Assembly (NCBI RefSeq): GCF_010907035.1 | Contig: NZ_QUMK01000028.1 | Location: 1-64,000, forward strand | From: Rhodopseudomonas sp. BR0M22 | GTDB lineage: Bacteria; Pseudomonadota; Alphaproteobacteria; Rhizobiales; Xanthobacteraceae | Direction of reading: 5' to 3' | DNA: 64,000 bases | Shown here: positions 45,354 to 54,326 of the stretch, one piece after another | How positions within the stretch are numbered: the first letter of the stretch is position 1 | Layout of the letters: each line of letters opens with the position of its first letter | Position numbers and translations under genes: made by a program | Notes under the pieces: generated by a model | Seen by the model: the letters and a program-made list of their open reading frames with translations, nothing else | The model's database searches: none | Told to the model about the DNA's origin: nothing

Positions 45354-45704
45354 TCAGCGCTTGGATTTCTTGGCTTTCTTCGCCTTCTTCGGCGCCGCCT
45401 TCTTGGCCTTCTTTACGGTTTTCTTGGCGGCCTTCTTGGCTTTCTTCGGCGCCTTCTTGGCGACGGTCTTGGCTTTCTTGGTGGCCTTCTTCACAGCTTT
45501 CTTCGGCGCTTTCTTGGCGGCCTTCTTGGTCGCTTTCTTGGCCTTCTTGGTGGCCTTTTTCGCGACCTTCTTGGCCTCTGCGGTCACCTTCTTGGCGACT
45601 TTCTTGGCCGCCTTGCGGGCCTTCTTGACGGTGGTCTTGGCGGCATCGGCGACCTCGGCGATCACCTCGCTCACCTGTTCGATCATCGGCTTGTCGTCGT
45701 CCAT
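45354..45704 (-). CDS. Histone H1-like lysine/alanine-repeat protein
   Basis: 116 aa. A short acidic head (MDDDKPMIEQVSEVIAEVAD) is followed by ~95 residues made almost only of Lys, Ala, Pro, Thr and Val in KKA/KKAKK-type repeats, like the C-terminal tail of histone H1 and bacterial HctB/AlgP-type proteins. It should bind DNA without sequence preference and compact the nucleoid. The repeat DNA (AAGAAGGCC units) is internally redundant, so length may vary between strains. The spacing GGGGGATCAAC precedes the ATG. Confidence 0.88.
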   Translation of the reverse strand: MDDDKPMIEQVSEVIAEVADAAKTTVKKARKAAKKVAKKVTAEAKKVAKKATKKAKKATKKAAKKAPKKAVKKATKKAKTVAKKAPKKAKKAAKKTVKKAKKAAPKKAKKAKKSKR

Positions 45705-45782
45705 GTTGATCCCCCACGGGTTTGCAGATAGCCCCGACGATAGCCGATTCGCGAAATTAGTAACGCTGCTAAGCGGAGTTGT

Positions 45783-47231
45783 TCAACGCTGACGCAGCTC
45801 GGCATAGGCCGAAAGCGCCCGTGCCCGGCCTGCTTTGTGGTCCACGATCGGAGTCGGGTAGTTGCCGCCGAGCTCGACGCCCGCCGCGGCGAGTTCGAGC
45901 GGCGTCGCTGTCCAGGGCTGGTGGATCAGGTTGTCTGGCAGGCCGTCCAGTTCAGGCACCCAGCGCCGGACGTAGGCGCCACCGGCGTCGAACTTCTCGC
46001 CCTGCAAGACCGGGTTGAACACCCGGAAATACGGCGCCGCGTCGGCGCCGCAGCCCGCCACCCATTGCCAATTGCCGGGATTGCTGCCGGGATCAGCGTC
46101 GACCAGCGTGTCCCAGAACCACTGTTCGCCGAGCCGCCAGTCGATCAGCAGATGCTTGACCAGGAACGAGGCGACCACCATGCGGACGCGATTGTGCATC
46201 ACTCCAGAGTGCCACAGCTCACGCATCCCGGCATCGACGATCGGATAGCCGGTGTGGCCGCGCTGCCAGGCGGTCAGTGCGGCGTCGTCGCGATGCCACG
46301 GGAAGTCATCGAACGCCGGCTGCAGATTGCGGGTGGCGAGGTCGGGATGGTCGGCCAGCAGGTGCCGGCAGAACTCGCGCCAGCCGAGCTCGCTCAGGAA
46401 TTTGTCGATGTCGGGCGCGATCGCCGGTCGCTCGTCAGCGGCAAAGCGCGCCGCATACCAGACCTGGCGCGGGCTGATTTCGCCAAAGCGCAGATGCGGG
46501 GACAGGCCGGAGGTGATGTGCCGATCCGGATAGTCGCGGCCCGCGGCATAGCCCGGCAGGCTAGCTAGGAAGTCGGTCAGTCGGGCTTGTGCTGCTGCTT
46601 CACCCGGCGTCCAAGTCTCGCGCAGTCCTCCGGCCCAGTCCGGCGTCGTCGGCTCGAGCTGCCAGTCGGTGAGCTGTTCGCTCGGCAGTGCCGGTCCTGG
46701 CCGCAGGGTCTTCGGACGGGGGAGCGGTTGTGGTGGATCGCCGAGGCTGAGCACGCGTCGCCAGAATGGCGTGAACACCCGCATGCCGCGGCCGTCCTTG
46801 CTGCGGATCGCGTTCGGCTCCACCAGCGGATCGCCGCGATCGCGGTGATACGCAATGCCCGCCAAAGTGAGTGCGTCGGCCAGCGCATCCGCGACAGCGC
46901 GATGCGGGACGATGTCGATCTCGTTCCAATGCACCGCCGCTGCATCGCTCTGCTGCGCCAGCTGGGCCAGCACCGCAGCCGCCGGTCCCCGGCGCAGGAT
47001 CAGCGCCGCGCCGAGCGCGCGCAGCTCGGAGCTCAGCGCTCGAAGCGACTGAGCCAGCCACCAGCGCGCCGCCGCTCCGATCGGCCGCAGCCCGTCGCTG
47101 TCGTCGTCGAGCACATAGACGCACAGCAGCGGTGCGCCGGATTGCGCGGCGGCGTGCAGCGCGGGATGATCGGCGAGGCGGAGGTCGTCACGAAACCAGA
47201 CGACGATGGGGCGGGCGTCAGCGGTCAACAC
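45783..47231 (-). CDS. phrB: Deoxyribodipyrimidine photolyase (class I CPD)
   Basis: 482 aa from a GTG at 47231 (GAGGATGAGCCAAC before it). Photolyase N-terminal domain: IVVWFRDDLRLADHPAL; FAD domain: SGLSPHLRFGEISPRQVW, ELGWREFCRHLL, TGYPIVDAGMRELWHSGVMHN given by its ends TGYPIVDAGMREL and GVMHNR, and DADPGSNPGNWQWVAGCGADAAP given by DADPGSN and NWQWVAGCGAD. It repairs UV-induced cyclobutane dimers with blue light. Divergent from the DUF2177 gene. Confidence 0.95.
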   Translation of the reverse strand: MLTADARPIVVWFRDDLRLADHPALHAAAQSGAPLLCVYVLDDDSDGLRPIGAAARWWLAQSLRALSSELRALGAALILRRGPAAAVLAQLAQQSDAAAVHWNEIDIVPHRAVADALADALTLAGIAYHRDRGDPLVEPNAIRSKDGRGMRVFTPFWRRVLSLGDPPQPLPRPKTLRPGPALPSEQLTDWQLEPTTPDWAGGLRETWTPGEAAAQARLTDFLASLPGYAAGRDYPDRHITSGLSPHLRFGEISPRQVWYAARFAADERPAIAPDIDKFLSELGWREFCRHLLADHPDLATRNLQPAFDDFPWHRDDAALTAWQRGHTGYPIVDAGMRELWHSGVMHNRVRMVVASFLVKHLLIDWRLGEQWFWDTLVDADPGSNPGNWQWVAGCGADAAPYFRVFNPVLQGEKFDAGGAYVRRWVPELDGLPDNLIHQPWTATPLELAAAGVELGGNYPTPIVDHKAGRARALSAYAELRQR

Positions 47232-47348
47232 GTTGGCTCATCCTCGATCCGGGGGCGATCTTGCTCCGACTTTTCGCCGCGTCTGCAACCATCGACGAGA
47301 CGCTGCGTATTTGACAGGATGGATTTCGCTTTTGTTCAGGAGGACGAT

Positions 47349-47747
47349 TTGAAGCGATACGGTGTGCTCTATCTGGCAACATTCATTGTCATGATCCCGC
47401 TCGACTTTTTGTTCCTCGGCACGATCGCCAAAAGCTTTTTCCAGTCGCAGGTCGGCGAGATGCTGGGTGAAGTGCGGTTGCTGCCGGCTGTAATTTTTTA
47501 CCTGCTTTACGTCGTGGGTATCATCATCTTCGTCAACGGCTCAGCGCAGGCGACCTGGCAATCCTCGTTGGTATACGGGGCGCTGTTCGGCTTGTTCTGC
47601 TACGCCACTTTCGAACTGACCTCACTGGCCCTGCTGAAGCACTGGACCTGGCCGGTGGTCGCGGTCGATATCTCGTGGGGGGTGTTCATTACCGCGGTGT
47701 CAGGAACGCTCGGCCTGCTGCTCGCCGACTGGTGGTCGCCGCGCTGA
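47349..47747 (+). CDS. DUF2177 family membrane protein
   Basis: 132 aa from a TTG at 47349, preferred because AGGAGGA (47338-47344) precedes it and relatives start MKRY; an ATG at 47319 in the same frame would add ten residues. Four hydrophobic segments; FIVMIPLDFLFLGTIAKSFF, FYLLYVVGIIIFV and YGALFGLFCYATFELTSLAL are typical of DUF2177. Function unknown. It lies divergent to the photolyase gene, an association worth noting but not proof of a link. Confidence 0.88.
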   Translation: MKRYGVLYLATFIVMIPLDFLFLGTIAKSFFQSQVGEMLGEVRLLPAVIFYLLYVVGIIIFVNGSAQATWQSSLVYGALFGLFCYATFELTSLALLKHWTWPVVAVDISWGVFITAVSGTLGLLLADWWSPR

Positions 47748-48036
47748 CCGAGCGCGGACGGCTCGACGCTTGAAATGAAGGGCGGCTGAACGGCCGGTGC
47801 GGCCAAATGGCCGCCCGGAAAGTCGCTTTGCCTCAACTTCGCCGCCACTGCGCCTAATCGCCGCCGGAGCGTCCTGCGAATTGAGCCGACGAGACCGCTG
47901 CTGCGACAAATCGGCAACCCTGTTCCGAAACTTCGTGGGTAATTCCGATCGATTCGGGCGCGGGAGCGAAGTCTTAACCAAGCGTTTACGCCAGCGTGGA
48001 AATGCTGGCTCAGAGCCAGAAAAACGAGTGAAAGCA

Positions 48037-48612
48037 ATGACTGCCGTCGCCACCGCCGAACTGATCGGCATCGACCCTCTCAAGGTTTCGAATCGTTATA
48101 CCGCCGCGCAGGCGCTCGGGATCGTTCGGGATGGGATCATCACCGGCGAAGGCCCGACCACCGGAGGTCGGGTTCATTTCTCCCGCACCCTCGACGCCGC
48201 CGATACCGAGTGGTGCATGCGCATCCTCACCGACGCAACGATCGACAGCCAGCCGATCAGCCGGGCCGAGGCCGAGGCGCTGTTCGAGATCAACGATGCC
48301 GCAGCCGAGCGGGTTGATGGTGGCCGGTTCGATGATCTGTTTGCAAAGGCGGTCGCACATCTCGCCGCATCCGCCTCGGGCCTGCAGGTTCCTGCCCGGA
48401 GCGTTGCGCTGTCGCCCGACGTGGCGATCGAGTCCTGGGCTCCGGCTCAGGCGGTCGGTGCCAATACCGAGGTGCTCGAGTGGATCTCGCGCCAGATGCG
48501 CAGCACCCGGCGCAGCAACCATACGCTGATGCGGTTGGTTGCCACGCTGGTCGGCGTTGCCACGCTGCCGTTGATGACGCAGGTGCCGCAGATCTTTGAT
48601 CTGGGCGTTTGA
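48037..48612 (+). CDS. Hypothetical protein with C-terminal hydrophobic segment
   Basis: 191 aa from ATG 48037. No family recognised. The N-terminal part (MTAVATAELIGIDPLKVSNR) is soluble with an EF-hand-unlike acidic pattern (DAADTEW, SRAEAEALFEIND), and residues ~165-185 (LMRLVATLVGVATLPLMTQV) are hydrophobic. The 289 bases before it hold only a possible GGGCGGC/GCCGCCC hairpin near 47780-47817. A strong terminator follows. Confidence 0.65.
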   Translation: MTAVATAELIGIDPLKVSNRYTAAQALGIVRDGIITGEGPTTGGRVHFSRTLDAADTEWCMRILTDATIDSQPISRAEAEALFEINDAAAERVDGGRFDDLFAKAVAHLAASASGLQVPARSVALSPDVAIESWAPAQAVGANTEVLEWISRQMRSTRRSNHTLMRLVATLVGVATLPLMTQVPQIFDLGV

Positions 48613-48640
48613 TCCGCTCGCAGCGGGTTTCGATGTTTCG

Positions 48641-48669
48641 GCGGCGGGGTCAGTGCCCCGCCGCTTTTC
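48641..48669. terminator. Bidirectional terminator overlapping a stop codon
   Basis: GCGGCGGGG-tcagtg-CCCCGCCGC followed by TTTTCG. The TCA in the loop (48650-48652) is the stop codon of the converging phosphodiesterase gene, so the hairpin ends the plus transcript and spans the 3' end of the minus one. Confidence 0.85.
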
Positions 48670-50500
48670 GTTTGTCGGTCTCGCCGTCGAGTCCAAGCGT
48701 CCGCCCAGGGAAGCCGGCGACGTCGAAATAGCGCTGATCCCCCACGCGCTGGGTCGCCAGCACGGTGCGCAGCCCGTTGGTGGCGGACTTTGAGCGGATC
48801 GTCTCCTGCGTCGCCTTCGGCACGGCGCCGTTCGGCATCGCCTCGGTCATCACCCGGCCGATCAGCTTGCCCTTGGTGGTCGGATCGAGCCCCATCAGCT
48901 TCGCCGCGGTGAACCCGACATCGGCGTTGCTCACCGGCAATGGATCGGCGAAGCCGGTTTTGAAGTCGGGGCCGGTGGCGGCCATGAAGTTCATGGTGTC
49001 GCCGCGGCTGAACGAGCCGTGCATGCCCTGGCCCTGCCGCAGCACGGTGTCGGCGACCTGCACCGAACACAGCGTCGGCTCGGCGCATCCAGACGCATAG
49101 GACCGGAAGTTGACCACGATCGCGGGCGTCGGCGTCGCCGCCTTACCTTTCAGATTCAGTGCCGACAGCGGCAGCGTGCCAGGGAAGCTGCCGAGCGAGT
49201 CATCGACGAACAATCCGCTGACGTAATCCTGCTCGAGCAGGGCCTTGATGGCGCGGCCGGCGAGCTTTTTGTCGCCGGTCGGCAGATAGATCAGGTCGGA
49301 GCCGCCATTGGTCGCCACCACCAGATCCGGCTTGGCCGGATCCTTGCCGAGCACGCCGTTGCCGGCCTTGGGGTGGGCATTGTCGCCGACCGCTGCGTTG
49401 CCGTTGTTGGGATCGAACAGGGGCAGCTTGAGCGCCTTGGCGAGATCGATGGCGAGGAAGCCCATTGGCAGGAAGCCCGCCGGGGTATCGCCATAGCTCG
49501 CCTTCGCTGACGGGCTGGTCTTGCTTTGCTTGGAGATCGTCGAGAAGCCGTGGTCGGCCGACACGATGATGTTGGTCGAGGCCGAGAGTCCGAGTTCATC
49601 CAGAGCTTTGCGCAATTGCGCGAGGTTGTTGTCGGCATTGCGAATTCCGGCCAGCGAGGTCGGTCCGTTAATGCCGGGTGTCAGCTCGTTGAGGCTATCG
49701 CCTTGATTGTGCTGGCTCCCATCCGGATCGCGGGACCAAAACACCAGCACAAACGGCTTGCCACGCTGCTTGAACAGCGGCAGCACCGCCTTGGTCGCGA
49801 CGTCCGCGAAGTAGGCTTGCTGGGCAACGTTCGCCATCAGGGTGCCGGGGGTCTTGGCGTCGCCGGCCTTGGCATTTTCGCCGCGACCGGGCGTCTTGAG
49901 CGGTAACCCCAGCTTGTCGAGTTCGGCTTTGAAGTCGTCGGGCAGCGGCACGCCCTTTGGCGAACCGGTCGCATCGTCGATCAGGATCGAGTGCGGGCCC
50001 GGTCTGTCGGCGCGGTCGGTGTGGTCGAACAGCAGGGTCGGGCCGACCTTGCCGATCGCGGCGGTGCTCAGCCCCTTGTCGCGGGCGAGCTTCAGCAGAC
50101 TGTCCTCGTTGAGGTAATTGCCGTCGAAATGATTGTCGATGTCGCCCAAAACATCGTCGTTCTCGATGAACGGCACCACCGTATTTCCGGCTGGTGGCAC
50201 ATTGTAGCCGGTGTAGATGGTGTTGCTGAAAGTGCCGGTGTCGCCGAGATAGTGGCCGGTCGCCATCGCCGAGCCGTTCGCCATGGTGAAGGTCGGAAAC
50301 AGCGAGTGCGGATTCTTGAAATTGACGCCCTGATCGCGCAGCGCGGCCATTGCCGGTGCGGTTTCGGGGGTGACGGACTTCGCGCGCAGGCCGTCCGGAA
50401 TGAACAGAATCAGGTTGCGGGGCGGGGTGTTCTGAGCGAAAGCGGTGGAGACGGACAGTAGGCAAAGGCTCGCAGACAGCAGGGCGAGTGTGCGGCGCAT
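48650..50500 (-). CDS. Exported alkaline-phosphatase-superfamily phosphodiesterase
   Basis: 616 aa with signal peptide (MRRTLALLSASLCLLSVSTAFA). Superfamily landmarks: LILFIPDGLRAKSV (metal Asp), FPTFTMANGSAMATGHYLGD (nucleophile Thr), VFWSRDPDGSQHNQGDSL (metal Asp/His) and IIVSADHGFSTI (Asp-His). This order fits the nucleotide pyrophosphatase/phosphodiesterase or phosphoglycerate-mutase-like exported enzymes acting on phosphodiesters in the periplasm; the exact substrate is unknown. Divergent from pccA with 153 bp between. Confidence 0.88.
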   Translation of the reverse strand: MRRTLALLSASLCLLSVSTAFAQNTPPRNLILFIPDGLRAKSVTPETAPAMAALRDQGVNFKNPHSLFPTFTMANGSAMATGHYLGDTGTFSNTIYTGYNVPPAGNTVVPFIENDDVLGDIDNHFDGNYLNEDSLLKLARDKGLSTAAIGKVGPTLLFDHTDRADRPGPHSILIDDATGSPKGVPLPDDFKAELDKLGLPLKTPGRGENAKAGDAKTPGTLMANVAQQAYFADVATKAVLPLFKQRGKPFVLVFWSRDPDGSQHNQGDSLNELTPGINGPTSLAGIRNADNNLAQLRKALDELGLSASTNIIVSADHGFSTISKQSKTSPSAKASYGDTPAGFLPMGFLAIDLAKALKLPLFDPNNGNAAVGDNAHPKAGNGVLGKDPAKPDLVVATNGGSDLIYLPTGDKKLAGRAIKALLEQDYVSGLFVDDSLGSFPGTLPLSALNLKGKAATPTPAIVVNFRSYASGCAEPTLCSVQVADTVLRQGQGMHGSFSRGDTMNFMAATGPDFKTGFADPLPVSNADVGFTAAKLMGLDPTTKGKLIGRVMTEAMPNGAVPKATQETIRSKSATNGLRTVLATQRVGDQRYFDVAGFPGRTLGLDGETDKRKAAGH

Positions 50501-50653
50501 GACAGGGACCCGGGTTGATCGGGGCCCACGTCGGGGCCCCCTTCGCAATATCTAGTTTTCCCCGGCGTCAGAATTGTTACAAGCACACCTGCAATGCCCC
50601 GTCGCTGTCCTGCCCGGGACAGCAGAACCACCCAAGGTTGCAAGAAAAAGAGC

Positions 50654-52669
50654 ATGTTCAAACGAATTCTGATCGCCAACCGCGGCGAGATCGCCTGCCG
50701 GGTCATCAAGACCGCACGTCGTATGGGTATCGAAACGGTCGCCGTCTATTCGGAGGCAGACCGGGACGCGCTGCACGTCGAAATGGCCGACGAGGCTGTG
50801 CTGATCGGCCCGCCGGCGGCTGCCGAGAGCTATCTGGTGATCGAGAAGATCGTCGAGGCCTGCAAGAAGACCGGCGCAGAGGCGGTGCATCCGGGCTACG
50901 GCTTCCTGTCCGAGCGCGAGGCGTTCGCCAAGGCGCTGGCCGACGCCGGCATCGTGTTCATTGGTCCGAACCCCGGCGCGATCGCCGCGATGGGTGACAA
51001 GATCGAGTCCAAGAAGGCTGCCGCGCAGGCCAAGGTTTCCACCGTGCCCGGCTTCCTCGGTGTGATCGAGGACGACAAGCACGCGGTGAAGATCGCCGAC
51101 GAGATCGGCTATCCGGTGATGATCAAGGCCTCCGCTGGCGGTGGCGGCAAGGGCATGCGCATCGCGCATTCGACCGCCGAGGTCGCCGAGGGCTTCAACC
51201 TCGCCAAGGCCGAGGCCAAGGCGTCGTTCGGCGACGACCGCGTCTTCATCGAGAAGTTCATCGTCGATCCGCGCCACATCGAAATCCAGGTGCTTGGCGA
51301 CAAGCACGGCAACGTCATCTATCTCGGCGAGCGTGAATGCTCGATCCAGCGCCGCAATCAGAAGGTGATCGAAGAGGCGCCGTCGCCGCTGCTCGACGAA
51401 GTCACCCGCCGCAAGATGGGCGAGCAGGCGGTCGCGCTGGCCAAGGCCGTGAATTACGACTCGGCCGGCACCGTCGAGTTCGTCGCCGGCCAGGACAAGA
51501 GCTTCTACTTCCTCGAGATGAACACCCGCCTGCAGGTCGAACATCCGGTCACCGAAATGGTCACCGGCATCGACCTGGTCGAGCAGATGATCCGTGTGGC
51601 GGCCGGCGAGAAGCTGGCGCTGGCGCAGAAGGACGTCACGCTGAAGGGCTGGGCGGTCGAATCCCGCGTCTATGCGGAAGATCCGTTCCGCAACTTCCTG
51701 CCGTCGATCGGCCGCCTCGTGAAGTACCGTCCGCCGGCCGAGAGCGCGGCCTCCGGCATCACGGTGCGCAACGACACCGGCGTGCAGGAGGGGGGCGAGA
51801 TCTCGATGTTCTACGACCCGATGATCGCCAAGCTGGTGACTCACGGGCCGTCGCGCGCCGCGGCGATCGAGGCGCAGGCCCATGCGCTCGATGCGTTCTA
51901 CGTCGACGGCATTCGCCACAACATTCCGTTCCTGTCGGCGCTGATGACGCATCCGCGCTGGCGCGAGGGCAACCTGTCGACCGGCTTCATCGCCGAAGAG
52001 TTTCCGCAGGGCTTCCACCCGCGGGTGCCGGAAGGCGAAGTCGCCCGGCGCATTGCGGCGGTCGGCGCGGCGATCGACCGGGTGATCGGCGAACGCAAGC
52101 GCAAGATCTCGGGTCAGATGATCGGCCGCGCGGTGATCCGCGAGCGCCGCCGCTGCGTCTGGCTGGAGCGCAGCGAAGTGCCGCTCGACGTGATCCGCGA
52201 GGGCGAGGCGTTCGTCGTTCGTTTCGCCAACCCCGACGGTTCGCTCGGTCAGCCGCATCAGCTGCTGTCGTCCTGGATGCCGGGCGATCCGGTCTGGGAA
52301 GGCACCATCGACGGCCGTCCGGTGGCGGTGCAGGTCCGTTCGATCCCGAACGGCTTCAAGCTGGCGCATCATGGCTACGAGGTGTCGGTCAACGTCTTCA
52401 CCGAGCGTGAAGCCGCCGCGGCGCGCTGGATGAAGGAAGTCGACAAGGCCGACACCGGCAAGAAGGTGCTGTGCCCGATGCCGGGGCTGATCGTGTCGAT
52501 CGCCGTCACCGAAGGCCAGGAGGTCAAGGCCGGCGAGACGCTGGCGGTGGTCGAGGCGATGAAGATGCAGAACGTGCTGCGCGCCGAGCGCGACGGCACC
52601 GTCAAGAAGATCCACGCCTCGGCCGGAGCGACGCTCGCGGTCGATGCGATGATCCTCGAGTTCGCGTAA
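50654..52669 (+). CDS. pccA: Propionyl-CoA carboxylase alpha subunit (biotin carboxylase and biotin carrier)
   Basis: 671 aa. Biotin carboxylase domain: ILIANRGEIACRVIKTARRM, HPGYGFLSE, KASAGGGGKGMRI (ATP loop), EMNTRLQVEHPVTE. A BT linker domain follows, then the C-terminal biotinyl domain with AMKMQN, biotin on Lys637. It carboxylates biotin with ATP and bicarbonate and hands it to PccB (gene at 18289). It is followed after seven bases by the lyase gene, which starts with GTG. Confidence 0.96.
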   Translation: MFKRILIANRGEIACRVIKTARRMGIETVAVYSEADRDALHVEMADEAVLIGPPAAAESYLVIEKIVEACKKTGAEAVHPGYGFLSEREAFAKALADAGIVFIGPNPGAIAAMGDKIESKKAAAQAKVSTVPGFLGVIEDDKHAVKIADEIGYPVMIKASAGGGGKGMRIAHSTAEVAEGFNLAKAEAKASFGDDRVFIEKFIVDPRHIEIQVLGDKHGNVIYLGERECSIQRRNQKVIEEAPSPLLDEVTRRKMGEQAVALAKAVNYDSAGTVEFVAGQDKSFYFLEMNTRLQVEHPVTEMVTGIDLVEQMIRVAAGEKLALAQKDVTLKGWAVESRVYAEDPFRNFLPSIGRLVKYRPPAESAASGITVRNDTGVQEGGEISMFYDPMIAKLVTHGPSRAAAIEAQAHALDAFYVDGIRHNIPFLSALMTHPRWREGNLSTGFIAEEFPQGFHPRVPEGEVARRIAAVGAAIDRVIGERKRKISGQMIGRAVIRERRRCVWLERSEVPLDVIREGEAFVVRFANPDGSLGQPHQLLSSWMPGDPVWEGTIDGRPVAVQVRSIPNGFKLAHHGYEVSVNVFTEREAAAARWMKEVDKADTGKKVLCPMPGLIVSIAVTEGQEVKAGETLAVVEAMKMQNVLRAERDGTVKKIHASAGATLAVDAMILEFA

Positions 52670-52676
52670 AGCAGCC

Positions 52677-53543
52677 GTGGCCTGGCGCGACCGCCGCAGC
52701 GCATTGCGGGCGATCCTCACGGGATCCGTCTGCGTGCGCCCGGCGTCGGTGTACGATGCCATCTCGATCCGGATCGCCGACGACCTCGGCTTTCCGTTCG
52801 GGATGTTCGGCGGCTCGGTGGCTTCACTGGCGATCCTCGGCGATCCCGACATCGCGCTGATCACGCTCACCGAACTCGCCGAGCAGGTGCGGCGGATGAG
52901 CCGTGCCGCTGCGTTGCCGGTGGTGGTCGATGCCGACCACGGTTACGGCAATGCCCTCAGCGTTCGCCGCACCGTCGAAGAACTGGAGGCGGCGGGCGCC
53001 GCCGGTCTCACCATCGAAGACACGCTGCTGCCGCAGGCCTACGGCGAAGCCAAGCCGCAGCTGGTGTCGCGCGAAGAGGGGCTCGGCAAGATCAAGGCCG
53101 CGCTCGACGCGCGACGCGATCCTAATCTCGTTATTTTCGGACGCACCGGCGCGTGTTCGATCACGTCGCTCGATGATGCGATCGAGCGGGCGCTGGCCTA
53201 CGAGGCCGCCGGCGTCGACGCATTGTTCTTCACCGGCGTGAAGACCCGCGCGCAGCTCGAGGCGATCAGTGCCGTGACCAAGCTGCCGCTGGCGCTCGGC
53301 AGTCCGCCGGCCGAACTCGGCGACTTCGATCATCTGGCGGGCAGGCGAGTCCGCATCGCCGTGCAGGGCCATGCGCCGATCGCGGCTGCGACCGAGGCCG
53401 TCTTCAAAACGCTGTCGGTGATCAAGGATGGCGCCACGCCGAAGCAACTGACCGGGCTCGCCGGGGCCGACCTGATGGACAAGGTCACGCGCGCCGATGT
53501 GGTCGCCGACCGGAACGAACACTTCCTCGGTGTGAAACGCTGA
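52677..53543 (+). CDS. Isocitrate lyase/PEP mutase-superfamily enzyme, oxaloacetate-decarboxylase type
   Basis: 288 aa from a GTG at 52677. Superfamily features: [20 protein letters not shown], given by its ends ASVYDAIS and [24 protein letters not shown] (metal-binding Asp pair), [11 protein letters not shown] and [19 protein letters not shown]. The pattern follows the PA4872-type oxaloacetate decarboxylases, which lack the mutase lid motif. Being coupled to pccA, it could feed or drain C4 acids formed from propionyl-CoA. The acylphosphatase start overlaps its stop. Confidence 0.87.
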   Translation: MAWRDRRSALRAILTGSVCVRPASVYDAISIRIADDLGFPFGMFGGSVASLAILGDPDIALITLTELAEQVRRMSRAAALPVVVDADHGYGNALSVRRTVEELEAAGAAGLTIEDTLLPQAYGEAKPQLVSREEGLGKIKAALDARRDPNLVIFGRTGACSITSLDDAIERALAYEAAGVDALFFTGVKTRAQLEAISAVTKLPLALGSPPAELGDFDHLAGRRVRIAVQGHAPIAAATEAVFKTLSVIKDGATPKQLTGLAGADLMDKVTRADVVADRNEHFLGVKR

Positions 53544-53842
53544 TGAGTGAGATCTTCCGGCAGGTCACGATCACCGGCCGTGTCCAAGGCGTCGGCTATC
53601 GCGCGTGGGTGGCGATGGCCGCGCAGACGAAAGGGCTCGCAGGCTGGGTCCGCAACCGCCGCGACGGCAGCGTCGAAGCGCTGTTCGCAGGCGACGACAC
53701 TGTGGTCACCGACATGATCGCCGCCTGCCACCGCGGCCCCTCGGCCGCGCGCGTCGACGCGGTGGTGGTGGAACAGGCGGGCGCCGCGCTGCTGGCTCAG
53801 CGGGCGGCCGGCGAGCGGTTTTCGATTCTGCCGACGGTGTAG
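53543..53842 (+). CDS. acyP: Acylphosphatase
   Basis: 99 aa; the ATG overlaps the preceding stop (TGATGA). Signature [12 protein letters not shown] with catalytic Arg and [15 protein letters not shown] with catalytic Asn. Hydrolyses carboxyl-phosphate bonds of acyl phosphates in the cytosol. Third gene of the pccA run. Confidence 0.95.
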   Translation: MSEIFRQVTITGRVQGVGYRAWVAMAAQTKGLAGWVRNRRDGSVEALFAGDDTVVTDMIAACHRGPSAARVDAVVVEQAGAALLAQRAAGERFSILPTV

Positions 53843-54226
53843 TTCGATCGATCAGACGTCATGTAACTAACCGTCATGGCCGTCCTTGTGCCGGGCATGA
53901 CGACGTGAGTGCAGTTCTTTCATCGCATCGTGATGAACTCCGCCGCGGTCGAGACAGCCTCGATGATGCGTATCCACAAATACGACCTCGTGGTGAGGAG
54001 GCGCGCAGCGCCGTCTCGAACCATGGCCCGCGAGGGATGCGTGGCCCCATCCTTCGAGACGCTCGGCTTCGCCGGACTCTTCAGGATAAGGACTCAGTGC
54101 TTGTGCTGTTGCCGTCATTGCGAGGAGCGCAGCGACGAAGACTCCATCGCAGTCCGCCAACCTCCGATTGCCGCGCTCGACATCATCGCGCAATGATTAG
54201 TTTGTGTCAGCGGGCGGTTGTGGATG
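53843..54226. repeat. 484-base gene-free interval, left part: cluster of three repeat families
   Basis: No credible gene lies between 53843 and 54326. A partial family C hairpin is at 53873-53907 (GTCATGGCCG / CGGGCATGAC). A second inverted repeat has arms CGTCTCGAA 54012-54020 and TTCGAGACG 54053-54061. A partial family B copy runs from 54114 (GTCATTGCGAGGAGCGCAGC) to about 54197. The right part of the interval holds the operator candidate. Confidence 0.75.
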
Positions 54227-54259
54227 CGGTGCACAAACGCGCCGGCTGTTCGTGCACCG
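54227..54259. promoter_or_regulatory. 33-bp palindrome upstream of the sugar ABC operon, probable operator
   Basis: CGGTGCACAAAC (54227-54238) and GTTCGTGCACCG (54248-54259) are inverted with 11 of 12 matches around a 9-base spacer. It lies 67 bases before the first permease start. Size and symmetry suit a dimeric repressor, for example of the LacI, GntR or ROK type; no regulator gene is adjacent. Confidence 0.65.
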
Positions 54260-54326
54260 GATTTCGTCTTGCAATTAGTAAAAGGACGGGGGAGGATCGC
54301 GTAACTAAAAAGACGTAAGGCTAGGG

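Noticed and set aside
45361-45650. Short, regularly repeated DNA units considered as a CRISPR array or tandem repeat locus
   Set aside because: The repeats are codons of the lysine/alanine-rich H1-like protein; there are no unique spacers and no cas genes.
47318-47350. ATG at 47319 as start of the DUF2177 gene
   Set aside because: The TTG at 47349 has a much better ribosome site (AGGAGGA) and matches the usual MKRY start of the family; the ATG remains possible.
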